The notes under the pieces were generated by a model. That model had not been told where the DNA came from, did not search any database, and saw only the letters and a program-made list of their open reading frames with translations. The position numbers and the translations under genes are program-made. Positions 8,341-16,909 of a DNA stretch of 17,857 nucleotides are shown in pieces. Source of the DNA: Alcanivorax sp. (GTDB lineage: Bacteria; Pseudomonadota; Gammaproteobacteria; Pseudomonadales; Alcanivoracaceae); assembly GCA_007135015.1 (NCBI GenBank), contig SLJS01000266.1, forward strand, positions 1 to 17,857. The letters are read 5' to 3'. Within the stretch, counting starts at the first letter, position 1. Every line of letters begins with the position of its first letter.

Positions 8341-9597
8341 TCAGCCGTCGCCCAGGGCCGCCCACTGGAAGGTGATACCGTGGCGGTTGAGCAGCCCGCC
8401 CATGGTGATCAGCACGCGCACCACGCTGACAAAGGGGTCGGGAATCATCAGGCGCAGCTGGCGGAATTCCTGCATCATCCGGTTGAGATTGTCCGCCAGG
8501 GTTTCTTCGGTCTCGCGGGCGCGGATCAGCATGGCCGAAAGCCTTTCCAGACGTTGCTCGTCCAGCCCGCCGAAGCCCGCCGCCTCGAACAGCGGCTGCA
8601 GGGGCGCATCGCCGCGGCCGAGCAGACGCAGCAGCAGGGCCGTGTAGTCGCGGCGCTGGGCATCGCTGATCTGCTGGATTGCGCCGAAGTCCAGCACGGC
8701 CAGGCTGTCGTCCGGCATGACAATGAAATTGCCCGGATGGGGGTCGGCATGGAAAAAGCCGAATTCCAGCACCTGTTGCAGGTAGCTGGACATGAGCCTT
8801 TCCAGCAGCGGCCGGGCTCGGTCCGGGTCGTCCTCGAGGAGCCTGGACAGGCTGATGCCCTCGATCCATTCGGTCACCAGGATGCGCCCGGCGCTGAGCT
8901 CGCGGTAGACCTTCGGAACATGGATGCCGGGCATGTGGGGCAGGGCGGCAAAACGCTCCATGTTGTCCGCCTCAAGGGAAAAATCCAGTTCATCTTCCGT
9001 GGTGCGGATCAGCTGCTCGACCACCTGACGCAGGTCCACCTCCCGCAGCATCGGCGCCAGCAGGCGCGCCAGGGCCCGCAGGGCTGCCGCGTCCTGGGAG
9101 AATTCCGCGCGCACCTGAGGCAACTGAAGCTTGACCGCCACTTCACCCCGGTCACGCAGGCAGCCGCGATGGACCTGGGCAATGGAGGCACAGGCCACGG
9201 GGATGATATTGAAGGCGCTGAAGTGATCCGCCCAGTCGCGACCCAGCAGCTCGGTCAGCCAGGGCTGTACGTCATCGAAGCGTGCCGGTGGTGCCTGGTC
9301 GCGTAGTGCGGTGAACGCCTCGATGTAGGGCGGGGGCAGCAGGTCGGGGCGGCAGCTGAGAAACTGGGCGAACTTGATCCAGGCGCCGCCGTTGTTCCGG
9401 AACAGTTCGGCCAGGGAAGCGGCGATGTCCCGGTGCATGGGAAGGCGCCGGTCTTCCTCGCTTTCACGCAGCAGTTCCCTGTGCCGCCACAGGGCCTGCT
9501 GGATTTCGCGCACCGTGCCCAGCACCCGTGCATAACGGCTGCGCGCGTTCCAGAGCAGCCGCGGTGTGCTGCGGACCTTGGGCTCGGCGTTCGACAT
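8341..9597 (-). CDS. ABC1/AarF (UbiB-like) atypical protein kinase-like protein
   Basis: The 418-residue product belongs to the ABC1/ADCK/UbiB family of atypical kinases or ATPases, whose known members support ubiquinone and other prenyl-lipid metabolism. Visible motifs are the KxGQ region, here K75-F-A-Q78 inside GAWIKFAQFLSCRPDLLP; the A-rich loop, here ACAS (135-138) followed by IAQVH; the nucleotide-binding lysine in VAVKLQLP (K156); an acidic ELDFSLEADN segment (203-212); the catalytic loop HADPHPGN (283-290); and DFG (303-305). E. coli UbiB is about 546 residues and ends in two membrane helices. This protein stops soon after the kinase fold and has no such pair, so it is probably not the main UbiB of this organism. 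The start MSNAEPKVRS has GGAA eight bases upstream; the open frame continues further up but reads as non-family sequence. It is divergent from the DUF2806 gene across 106 bases with no convincing promoter that I could identify. Confidence 0.88.
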   Translation of the reverse strand: MSNAEPKVRSTPRLLWNARSRYARVLGTVREIQQALWRHRELLRESEEDRRLPMHRDIAASLAELFRNNGGAWIKFAQFLSCRPDLLPPPYIEAFTALRDQAPPARFDDVQPWLTELLGRDWADHFSAFNIIPVACASIAQVHRGCLRDRGEVAVKLQLPQVRAEFSQDAAALRALARLLAPMLREVDLRQVVEQLIRTTEDELDFSLEADNMERFAALPHMPGIHVPKVYRELSAGRILVTEWIEGISLSRLLEDDPDRARPLLERLMSSYLQQVLEFGFFHADPHPGNFIVMPDDSLAVLDFGAIQQISDAQRRDYTALLLRLLGRGDAPLQPLFEAAGFGGLDEQRLERLSAMLIRARETEETLADNLNRMMQEFRQLRLMIPDPFVSVVRVLITMGGLLNRHGITFQWAALGDG

Positions 9598-9703
9598 CGG
9601 GCGTTCCGTTGACTGGCCTTGTAGGGCACCGGCTGGCGGTGCGTTTCGTGGAGGATTCCCCGTCCGGATGCGAAGATGGTACAGCAGAGCGAGGGGGGCG
9701 AAC

Positions 9704-10747
9704 ATGACCGCTGTGGCGGAGTATCTGGACAAGCTCTGGGAAACACTGTTTTCCCGGGGAACCGAAAGCCTGGTGGCACCCCGGGATATCCGGCGGCGGC
9801 ATCTGGACCGCCGGGAAGTGCGTGCCGGGGAACTCCGCGAGACCGCCCGGGTACTGCGTGAGCTCCAGGGCCTGCTCGAGGGGCGCCTGCGCATCAATGA
9901 TCGCGGGGAGTTGGTGGCCGCAGCGGACCCGGCGGAGTTTGAAGGCATTCGCACCAGTTCACTGATCGAGAAGCAGCAGGATGAAGGGCCGGTCTATGTG
10001 GTTCCGGATACGCCGGAACTGCTCGAGCAGGTCAGCAGGCAAGAGGCACTGCGCATTGCGCAGCGGGAGATGATCCTCCGGCATGTGGCCATCATGGCCG
10101 AGGAAGAGGGCGCCCGCCTGCCCGCCGACCGGCTGCGCCCGGAGCCCGTGGACGCGGACTGGCTGGTGCGCTGGCGCGAGGGCGCCGGCACGGCGGTGGC
10201 GATCGAACTCAGACGGCTGTGGGCGCGGATGCTCGCCGGCGAAGTGCTACGCCCCGGCACCTACTCGGTGCGGACCCTGGAGTTCCTGCGCGCGCTTTCC
10301 CGGGTGGACCGGGAGATGATCCGCCTGTGCAGCGGCTTCTGCTTTGACGGCTTCATTTACCGCAGCCCGGGCCGCTATTTCAGCGATCAGCTGCATCGGC
10401 CCATGTTCGAGGTGCTTGAGGAGCTGGGCCTGGTGCGTGGTGTCTACGGGCGCGCGGAGACCTGGTTGCTCACCTCCGCCACACGCGACCGTTTTCGCGT
10501 GATCCTGCCGTGCCACCAGCGCGCGATTTTCGTGGAAGGCGAGCAGGCGGAAGATGACATCCGTTTCCCGGTGTACCGTCTGACCCGTTTCGGTCGGGAG
10601 CTGTTTTCCCTTTTCCCGGGGCATGCGGACACCGCCTATCTGGCCGCGGTGGCCACGGAGTTCAAGAAGCGGGGTTTCCATGTGGAGCTCGGGGACTGGA
10701 GCATGCAGGGTGGGCAGGGGCTGTTCACCGAGCGCGTGGCACTGTAA
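9704..10747 (+). CDS. DUF2806-domain protein
   Basis: This is a 347-residue soluble protein with no signal or membrane segment. An N-terminal charged helical part (about 1-65) is followed by the DUF2806-type region from about 115. It includes DADWLVRWREGAG (150-162), IELRRLWARMLAGEVLRPG (168-186), where W173, G179 and E180 match the family pattern of W-x-x-x-L-A-G-E, and YSVRTLEFLRALSRVDREM (187-205). The C-terminal half (EVLEELGLV..., then YRLTRFGRELFSLF) looks like a small winged-helix or regulatory fold. The family is found in many proteobacteria and has no established function. The start is clear: a GAGGGGGGC ribosome binding site sits four bases before the ATG, and the frame upstream overlaps the divergent kinase gene. 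It converges on the HU gene, with a hairpin between them. Confidence 0.8.
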   Translation: MTAVAEYLDKLWETLFSRGTESLVAPRDIRRRHLDRREVRAGELRETARVLRELQGLLEGRLRINDRGELVAAADPAEFEGIRTSSLIEKQQDEGPVYVVPDTPELLEQVSRQEALRIAQREMILRHVAIMAEEEGARLPADRLRPEPVDADWLVRWREGAGTAVAIELRRLWARMLAGEVLRPGTYSVRTLEFLRALSRVDREMIRLCSGFCFDGFIYRSPGRYFSDQLHRPMFEVLEELGLVRGVYGRAETWLLTSATRDRFRVILPCHQRAIFVEGEQAEDDIRFPVYRLTRFGRELFSLFPGHADTAYLAAVATEFKKRGFHVELGDWSMQGGQGLFTERVAL

Positions 10748-10821
10748 TCCGGGCTAACACGAACCCGGGCGAGCACGGAAGCCCGCGTCAGCCAATGCCG
10801 AGGGGAAGACGTTATGATTGA

Positions 10822-10849
10822 CCGGGGCAGGGCACGGGCCCCGCCCCGG
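10822..10849. terminator. GC-rich hairpin between convergent genes; likely bidirectional transcript end
   Basis: CCGGGGC (10822-10828) pairs with GCCCCGG (10843-10849), and inside it GGGC (10830-10833) pairs with GCCC (10838-10841) around a four-base loop, leaving a single A-C mismatch. This is an 11-bp stem placed in the 109-base gap between the converging DUF2806 and HU genes, eight bases beyond the HU stop. No T-run follows on either strand, so classic intrinsic termination is uncertain. Position and stability still make a transcript-end role the best reading. Confidence 0.45.
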
Positions 10850-10856
10850 CACGGCC

Positions 10857-11270
10857 TCAGTTGGCCATGTCCTTCATCTTCTTCAGCGGCCGTACCTTCA
10901 CCTGGGTGGAGGCGGGCTTGGCCTTGAGCATGGTCTCCTCGCCGGTAAAGGGATTGATTCCCTTGCGCGCCTTGCGTGCCGGCTTGTGCTTGGTGACCAC
11001 CTTGAACATGCCCGGCATGGTGAAAGTGCCGGCGCCACGCTTCTTGAGGTGACCTTCCATCAGCACACTGAGCTCTTCGAAGACGGCGTTGACGTCCTTC
11101 TTGGTCAGTCCGGTGTTTTCGGCGATGGTGGAGGTGATCTGGGTCTTGCTCATCGGCTCGCTGATGGCTTTCACCTTACGCGCCGGGGCTGCAGCCTTCT
11201 TCGCTGCGGCTTTCTTGCGCGTTACGGCTTTCTTCGCGGTCTTCCTGGCGGCTTTTTTCTTCGCGGCCAT
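10857..11270 (-). CDS. HU-family DNA-binding protein with histone-H1-like lysine/alanine N-terminal tail
   Basis: This is a nucleoid-associated protein of 137 residues. Residues 1-34 form a basic tail with 12 Lys, 3 Arg and 13 Ala in AAKK-type repeats. From about residue 38 an HU/IHF-type fold follows: a helical part (MSKTQITSTIAENTGLTKKD, then VNAVFEELSVLMEGHLKK), then GAGTFTMPGMFKVV, and the DNA-grasping arm containing RKGINPFTGE, where P107 sits at the DNA-intercalating proline position of HU. The end VKVRPLKKMKDM is typical of this divergent HU branch. Classical HU is about 90 residues and lacks the tail. Similar tailed HU-like proteins occur in other gammaproteobacteria such as Xanthomonas. 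The start has a GGGGG-containing ribosome binding site and begins the basic tail; an internal Met at 40 would give a tail-less protein but has no clear site. A strong candidate promoter lies upstream. Confidence 0.9.
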   Translation of the reverse strand: MAAKKKAARKTAKKAVTRKKAAAKKAAAPARKVKAISEPMSKTQITSTIAENTGLTKKDVNAVFEELSVLMEGHLKKRGAGTFTMPGMFKVVTKHKPARKARKGINPFTGEETMLKAKPASTQVKVRPLKKMKDMAN

Positions 11271-11409
11271 GTAGTGATACCCCCTGTGCTGTTGATCCAG
11301 TCACGGGTTGCCCCGTGGCGTCGATGGTTCCGGCCAGGGCTGATGGCTGTCGGGCGCAACCCGGCGATTGCCTGGTCCGCACGAAAGCCCCCTGCCGGCT
11401 TCCGCGCCA

Positions 11410-11458
11410 GTTATAGGCCATGAATGGCAATACGACAAGTGATTTCAGCCCTTTTTTT
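11410..11458 (-). promoter_or_regulatory. Candidate strong promoter for the HU gene with upstream A-tract
   Basis: On the minus strand, -35 TTGTCG (plus coordinates 11433-11438) is separated by exactly 17 bases from -10 TATAAC (11410-11415). Transcription would start near 11403. A run of seven A (11452-11458 on the plus strand as T) falls at about -49 to -55, where the distal part of an UP element would lie. This suits an abundant nucleoid protein. The promoter is inferred from pattern only. Confidence 0.55.
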
Positions 11459-11533
11459 CAGCGGTTTTTGCCGATTCCGCCTTTTGCGGTGCCGGTCCCC
11501 GGCTTCGCCATGGCTGCTTGCGCGGTGAGTCGT

Positions 11534-11539
11534 TATACT
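11534..11539 (+). promoter_or_regulatory. Candidate -10 element for aspS
   Basis: TATACT matches the sigma70 -10 consensus at five of six positions and lies about 80 bases before the aspS start. The expected -35 position (around 11511-11516, TGGCTG) is poor, and the nearby TTGCGC (11518-11523) is only 10 bases away, too close to pair with it. The element is plausible, but the promoter is incomplete as read. Confidence 0.35.
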
Positions 11540-11618
11540 ATGCCGCTTTCTGCAGCTCGGCCCGGCGCCAATGCGACGGCATGCCGGTGCAGCTCCCGGA
11601 CGGATCGGACATTACATC

Positions 11619-13394
<1,776 letters not shown>

Positions 13395-13404
13395 GAGGTA
13401 TCCC

Positions 13405-14154
13405 ATGGCAGGGCACAGCAAGTGGGCCAATATCAAGCACAAGAAGGCCGCCCAGGACGCCAAACGCGGAAAGATCTTCACCAAGCTCATTCGCGAGATC
13501 ACCGTGGCCGCCCGCCTGGGCGGGCCGGATCCCGCGGACAACCCCCGTCTGCGCGCCGCCGTGGACAAGGCCCTGGGCAACAACATGCCCAAGGACACCA
13601 TCGAGCGCGCCATCAAGCGTGGCGCCGGCGAGGACGAGGCGGATCGTCTCGAGGAGATGACCTACGAGGGCTATGGCCCCGGCGGGGTGGCGGTCATGGT
13701 CGAGACCATGACCGACAACGTGAACCGGACCGTCTCCGAGGTGCGCCACGGCTTCAGCAAGCACGGTGGCAATCTGGGTACCGACGGCTCGGTGGCCTAC
13801 CTGTTCACCAAGCGCGGCGAGGTGCTCTTCGAGCCGGGCACGGACGAGGACCAGCTCATGGAGGCGGCGCTGGAGGCCGGTGCCGAGGACGTGGAGAGCC
13901 ACGAGGACGGTTCCTTCCTGGTGATCACCGGCGCGGACAACCGGTTCGGGCAGGTGGTCGACGGTCTGCGCGAAGCCGGCCTGGAGCCCGCCGACGCGGA
14001 GGTGACCATGAGCCCTTCCGTGCGCGCGGAACTGGACGCCGATACCGCCGCCACGGTGGCGAAGCTGCTGGACCATCTCGAGGATCTGGACGATGTCCAG
14101 AACATCTATCACAACGCTTCCTTCCCGGAGGATTTCGACCCGCAGGGCGGCTGA
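13405..14154 (+). CDS. yebC: YebC/PmpR-family protein
   Basis: The 249-residue product has the invariant YebC start [27 protein letters not shown] segment (1-23), the three-domain length of the family (about 245-250), and conserved stretches such as [14 protein letters not shown] and [14 protein letters not shown]. Members were first described as DNA-binding transcription regulators. More recent work on relatives links them to translation, including rescue of ribosomes at proline-rich stretches, so the exact role here is open. A GAGAGG ribosome binding site precedes the ATG, ten bases after aspS. Placement between aspS and ruvC is the usual gammaproteobacterial order. A hairpin begins directly after its stop. 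Confidence 0.95.
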   Translation: MAGHSKWANIKHKKAAQDAKRGKIFTKLIREITVAARLGGPDPADNPRLRAAVDKALGNNMPKDTIERAIKRGAGEDEADRLEEMTYEGYGPGGVAVMVETMTDNVNRTVSEVRHGFSKHGGNLGTDGSVAYLFTKRGEVLFEPGTDEDQLMEAALEAGAEDVESHEDGSFLVITGADNRFGQVVDGLREAGLEPADAEVTMSPSVRAELDADTAATVAKLLDHLEDLDDVQNIYHNASFPEDFDPQGG

Positions 14155-14174
14155 GCCGGGGTGTACGCACCGGC
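14155..14174 (+). terminator. Short hairpin directly after yebC; possible partial terminator
   Basis: GCC (14155-14157) and GGTG (14160-14163) pair with CACC (14168-14171) and GGC (14172-14174) around a TACG loop, with a two-base GG bulge on the left arm. No T-run follows. It could reduce read-through into ruvC or stabilise the aspS-yebC message. The evidence is modest. Confidence 0.28.
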
Positions 14175-14198
14175 CCGGGACATGCCTGCCCGCGGCGG

Positions 14199-14227
14199 TT
14201 GCATACTGTCCATATGTAGCGTATTAC
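14199..14227 (+). promoter_or_regulatory. Candidate ruvC promoter with an embedded LexA-like palindrome
   Basis: A -35 candidate TTGCAT (14199-14204) and a -10 candidate TATTAC (14222-14227) are exactly 17 bases apart in an AT-richer patch. Between them lies a 22-base imperfect palindrome (14203-14224; 8 of 11 pairs match) centred on CATATG. In it TACTGT (14204-14209), an exact left half of the gammaproteobacterial LexA box, is followed after the correct 8 bases by AGCGTA (14218-14223), which matches 4 of 6 bases of ACAGTA. The right CAG core is degenerate (GCG), so operator function is unproven. Transcription would start at about the A of the ruvC ATG. Confidence 0.4.
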
Positions 14228-14233
14228 TTCGCC

Positions 14234-14752
14234 ATGACACGTATTCTTGGCATTGACCCGGGCTCGCGCATTACCGGCTACGGGGTGGTGGAACAGGTCG
14301 GCGGCCGCTACCAGGTGGTCACTTCCGGCACCGTGGAGACCCGGGGCGCGGAGATGGCTCCGCGGCTGGGACAGATCTTCACCAGCCTGGCCGCGGTGGT
14401 GTCCCGGTGGGAGCCGGAGGAGGTGGCGGTGGAACAGGTCTTCATGTCCCGGAACGCGGATTCCGCGCTCAAGCTCGGCCAGGCCCGGGGCGCGGCCATT
14501 GCCGCCATTGTCAGTGCCGGCCTGCCGGTGTTCGAGTACAGTGCCCGCCAGGTCAAGCAGGCGATGGTGGGCCGGGGCGGAGCCGCCAAGGAACAGGTGG
14601 CGCGGATGGTCCAGTACCTGCTTTCCCTGGACGAGTTGCCGAAGGAAGACGCCGCCGATGCGCTGGGTGTGGCACTGTGCCATGGACACATGCGCCTCAG
14701 CATGGCCCGCATGGCCGGAGCCCGCTCGGTGCGGCGCGGGCGGGTGCGATGA
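14234..14752 (+). CDS. ruvC: RuvC, Holliday-junction resolvase
   Basis: RuvC is an endonuclease that cuts four-way DNA junctions as a dimer together with RuvAB during recombination repair. The 172-residue product (E. coli 173) begins [19 protein letters not shown] and keeps all four metal-binding acids: D8, E67 (in [11 protein letters not shown]), D139 and D142 (in [14 protein letters not shown]). The family-specific LKLGQARGA segment (79-87) is present. The start is fixed because the first beta-strand carrying D8 begins at once. No Shine-Dalgarno is visible in the 20 bases before the ATG, unlike most genes here. The stop overlaps the ruvA start (ATGA). Confidence 0.97.
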   Translation: MTRILGIDPGSRITGYGVVEQVGGRYQVVTSGTVETRGAEMAPRLGQIFTSLAAVVSRWEPEEVAVEQVFMSRNADSALKLGQARGAAIAAIVSAGLPVFEYSARQVKQAMVGRGGAAKEQVARMVQYLLSLDELPKEDAADALGVALCHGHMRLSMARMAGARSVRRGRVR

Positions 14753-15342
14753 TCGGCCGGCTGCGTGGCACACTGCTGGAGAAGCGCCCGCCGGTGCTGC
14801 TTGTGGACGCCGGCGGAGTCGGCTATGAAGTGGAAGCGCCGATGACGGTCTTCTATGCACTGCCCGAACCGGGCGAGGAAATCACCCTGCACACCCATAT
14901 GGTGGTCCGGGAGGACGCCCAGCTGCTCTATGGCTTTTCCGAACGCTTTGAACGCGAGCTGTTCCGCTCGCTGCTGCGGGTCAACGGGGTGGGCCCCAAG
15001 ATGGCGCTGGCCATCCTGTCGGGCATCGAGGCCACCCGCCTGGTGGCCTGTATCCGGGAACAGGACAGTTCCGCCCTGGTGAAGATCCCCGGCGTGGGCC
15101 GCAAGACCGCCGAGCGGCTGGTGCTGGACATGAGCGACCGGCTGGACCGCCTGGAAGGGGTGCCGGCGACCGGTGCGACGGCGGCGCCGGTAGCCGCCGG
15201 GGCTGCCGGGGACGCGATGGCGGCCCTGGAGTCGCTGGGATACCGTAGCCGGGACGCGGAAAGGGCGCTTGCCGGGGTAGATGCGCAGGGGCTGAGCAGC
15301 GAGGAGCTGATCCGGCGCGCGCTGCAGTCGCTGGCGCGGTAG
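14749..15342 (+). CDS. ruvA: RuvA, Holliday-junction branch-migration subunit
   Basis: RuvA tetramers hold the Holliday junction flat and recruit the RuvB motor. The 197-residue protein (E. coli 203) has the N-terminal OB fold ([12 protein letters not shown]), the acidic pin residues E55 and D56, and two helix-hairpin-helix DNA-binding motifs, [13 protein letters not shown] (78-90) and [12 protein letters not shown] (113-124). A flexible Ala/Gly/Pro linker (about 138-155) leads to the RuvB-binding domain III ([16 protein letters not shown]). It overlaps ruvC by four bases, indicating coupled translation. A 66-base gap to ruvB contains a 12-base direct repeat. Confidence 0.97.
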   Translation: MIGRLRGTLLEKRPPVLLVDAGGVGYEVEAPMTVFYALPEPGEEITLHTHMVVREDAQLLYGFSERFERELFRSLLRVNGVGPKMALAILSGIEATRLVACIREQDSSALVKIPGVGRKTAERLVLDMSDRLDRLEGVPATGATAAPVAAGAAGDAMAALESLGYRSRDAERALAGVDAQGLSSEELIRRALQSLAR

Positions 15343-15350
15343 TATCCGGA

Positions 15351-15385
15351 TGCGGCATGGTGGGTAGGGCGGGTGCGGCATGGTG
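15351..15385 (+). repeat. 12-base direct repeat in the ruvA-ruvB gap
   Basis: TGCGGCATGGTG occurs at 15351-15362 and again at 15374-15385, separated by 11 bases, inside the 66-base ruvA-ruvB spacer. It is probably a small local duplication. Each copy contains an ATG, but the resulting reading frames are very short and lack a ribosome binding site. Confidence 0.6.
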
Positions 15386-15408
15386 AAAAATCACTCGGGT
15401 AGCGGGTT

Positions 15409-16452
15409 ATGGACGCGGATCGCATCGTTTCGCCGTTGAGCGGCGATGACAATGAGGTGCAACTGGAGCAGGCCATCCGGCCGGCCAGCCTGGCCGACTA
15501 TCGCGGCCAGCCGAAGGTCTGTGAGCGCCTGGAAATCTTCATCGATGCGGCCCGGCGTCGTGGCGAGGCTCTGGACCACACCCTGATCTTCGGCCCGCCG
15601 GGGCTGGGCAAGACCACCCTGGCCCATATCGTCGCCCGGGAGATGGGCACACAGCTGAAGACCACCTCCGGGCCGGTGCTGGAAAAGGCCGGAGACCTGG
15701 CCGCCATACTGACCAACCTGGAATCCGGTGACGTACTCTTCGTCGACGAGATCCACCGGCTCTCGCCGGTGGTCGAGGAGATCCTCTATCCGGCCATGGA
15801 GGACTACCAGCTCGACATCATGATCGGCGAGGGGCCGGCGGCCCGCTCCATCAAGATCGATCTGCCGCCCTTTACCCTGGTGGGCGCGACCACGCGGGCC
15901 GGCCTGCTGACTTCACCGCTGCGTGAGCGCTTCGGGATCGTGCAACGACTGGAGTTCTACGGCGAGGAGGACCTCACCGCCATCATCCTGCGCTCCTGCG
16001 GCATTCTCGAGGTGCCCGTGGAAGAGGACGGCGCCCGGGAAATGGCCCGCCGGGCCCGGGGCACGCCGCGGGTGGCCAACCGCCTGCTGCGGCGGGTGCG
16101 CGATTATGCCCAGGTCCGTGGAGACGGCCGGATTACCGGTGATATCGCCCGTGACGCGCTGGACATGCTGGAAGTGGACGCCCGGGGACTGGACGCCACC
16201 GACCGGCGGCTGCTGGGTATTCTCATGGAGCAGTTCGACGGCGGCCCGGTGGGCCTGGAGTCGCTGGCGGTCTCGCTCAACGAGGACGCGGGTACCCTGG
16301 AAGAAGTGGTCGAGCCCTACCTGATCCAGCAGGGCTTCATCCAGCGCACCGCCCGCGGGCGCATGGTCAGCCCCCGCACCTGGCGGCATTTCGGACTGCG
16401 TGCCCCCGGCGCCTCTGCCGGAGACCTTTTCGGCGAAGACGATTCTTCGTGA
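15409..16452 (+). CDS. ruvB: RuvB, Holliday-junction branch-migration ATPase
   Basis: RuvB is the hexameric AAA+ motor that drives branch migration on RuvA-bound junctions. The 347-residue product shows Walker A GPPGLGKT (62-69), Walker B FVDEIH (111-116), sensor 1 GATTR (159-163), the arginine finger R174 within LRERFG, sensor 2 around [12 protein letters not shown] (218-229), and the C-terminal winged-helix DNA-binding domain ending RTWRHFGL. All key residues are intact. The N-terminus ([16 protein letters not shown]) is the usual variable lead before [12 protein letters not shown]. The ribosome binding site is weak (GCGGGTT directly before the ATG). ybgC follows after 25 bases. Confidence 0.98.
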   Translation: MDADRIVSPLSGDDNEVQLEQAIRPASLADYRGQPKVCERLEIFIDAARRRGEALDHTLIFGPPGLGKTTLAHIVAREMGTQLKTTSGPVLEKAGDLAAILTNLESGDVLFVDEIHRLSPVVEEILYPAMEDYQLDIMIGEGPAARSIKIDLPPFTLVGATTRAGLLTSPLRERFGIVQRLEFYGEEDLTAIILRSCGILEVPVEEDGAREMARRARGTPRVANRLLRRVRDYAQVRGDGRITGDIARDALDMLEVDARGLDATDRRLLGILMEQFDGGPVGLESLAVSLNEDAGTLEEVVEPYLIQQGFIQRTARGRMVSPRTWRHFGLRAPGASAGDLFGEDDSS

Positions 16453-16477
16453 TTCGTGCAATCTGTCATGGAACCGT

Positions 16478-16909
16478 ATGAACACATCCGTATCCTCTCC
16501 CGGCTCCGGGGAATTTCGTCTGCCGGTTCGTGTCTACATTGAGGACACCGACGCAGGCGGCATTGTCTATTACGTGAATTACCTGAAGTTCATGGAGCGC
16601 GCACGCACCGAATTCCTGCGTGGCTTCGGCTATGAGCACTATGCCCTGGCCGGGGACAACTACCAGTTCGTGGTGCACTCCTGCGAGATCCGCTATCACA
16701 GCCCCGGCCGGATTGATGACCAGTTGGAGATTACCGCCGCGCTCTCCCGCGCGGGCCGTGCCGGGCTGGATTTTGTCCAGCGGGTGCTGCGTGGCGATGA
16801 ACTGCTCTGCGAGGCCCGGATTCGGGTGGCCTGTGTGCAGGCCGACACGCTCCGTCCCTGTGCCATTCCCGCCGCGCTGCGCGCGGCGATCAACAAGGAG
16901 AACACCTGA
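16478..16909 (+). CDS. ybgC: YbgC, acyl-CoA thioesterase of the Tol-Pal cluster
   Basis: This is a hotdog-fold cytoplasmic thioesterase of the 4HBT family, 143 residues long, almost always found at the head of the tol-pal genes. The active-site stretch reads [18 protein letters not shown], with the catalytic Asp at D25 (equivalent to D18 of E. coli YbgC), followed by [13 protein letters not shown]. coli has VYH where this protein has VYY, a variant seen in other YbgC proteins. The physical partners and true substrate in the Tol system remain unsettled for the family. GGAA lies five bases before the ATG. The stop shares one base with the tolQ start (TGATG). Confidence 0.95.
   Translation: MNTSVSSPGSGEFRLPVRVYIEDTDAGGIVYYVNYLKFMERARTEFLRGFGYEHYALAGDNYQFVVHSCEIRYHSPGRIDDQLEITAALSRAGRAGLDFVQRVLRGDELLCEARIRVACVQADTLRPCAIPAALRAAINKENT

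Larger units (their letters stand above)
11271..11618. other. Divergent intergenic region between the HU gene and aspS (348 bases)
   Basis: This gap contains no credible gene. It holds the HU leader of about 130 bases (11271-11403), the HU promoter with an A-tract (11410-11458), an AT-richer island (about 11410-11490) that stands out from the GC-rich surroundings, and a near-consensus -10 for aspS (11534-11539) with a leader of about 70 bases. Short open frames here have no ribosome binding site or recognisable product. I see no T-box, riboswitch or strong hairpin. Confidence 0.7.

Noticed and set aside
7849..9306. Plus-strand open frame of 485 codons opposite the PA4642-like and UbiB-like genes
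   Set aside because: Its product is Gln/His/Gly-rich low-information sequence, as expected from antisense reading. The minus-strand genes have clear family motifs.
15380..15439. Tiny open frame (19 residues) overlapping the ruvB start, considered as a leader peptide
   Set aside because: It has no ribosome binding site, no run of regulatory codons and no attenuator structure; it is a by-product of the local repeat.
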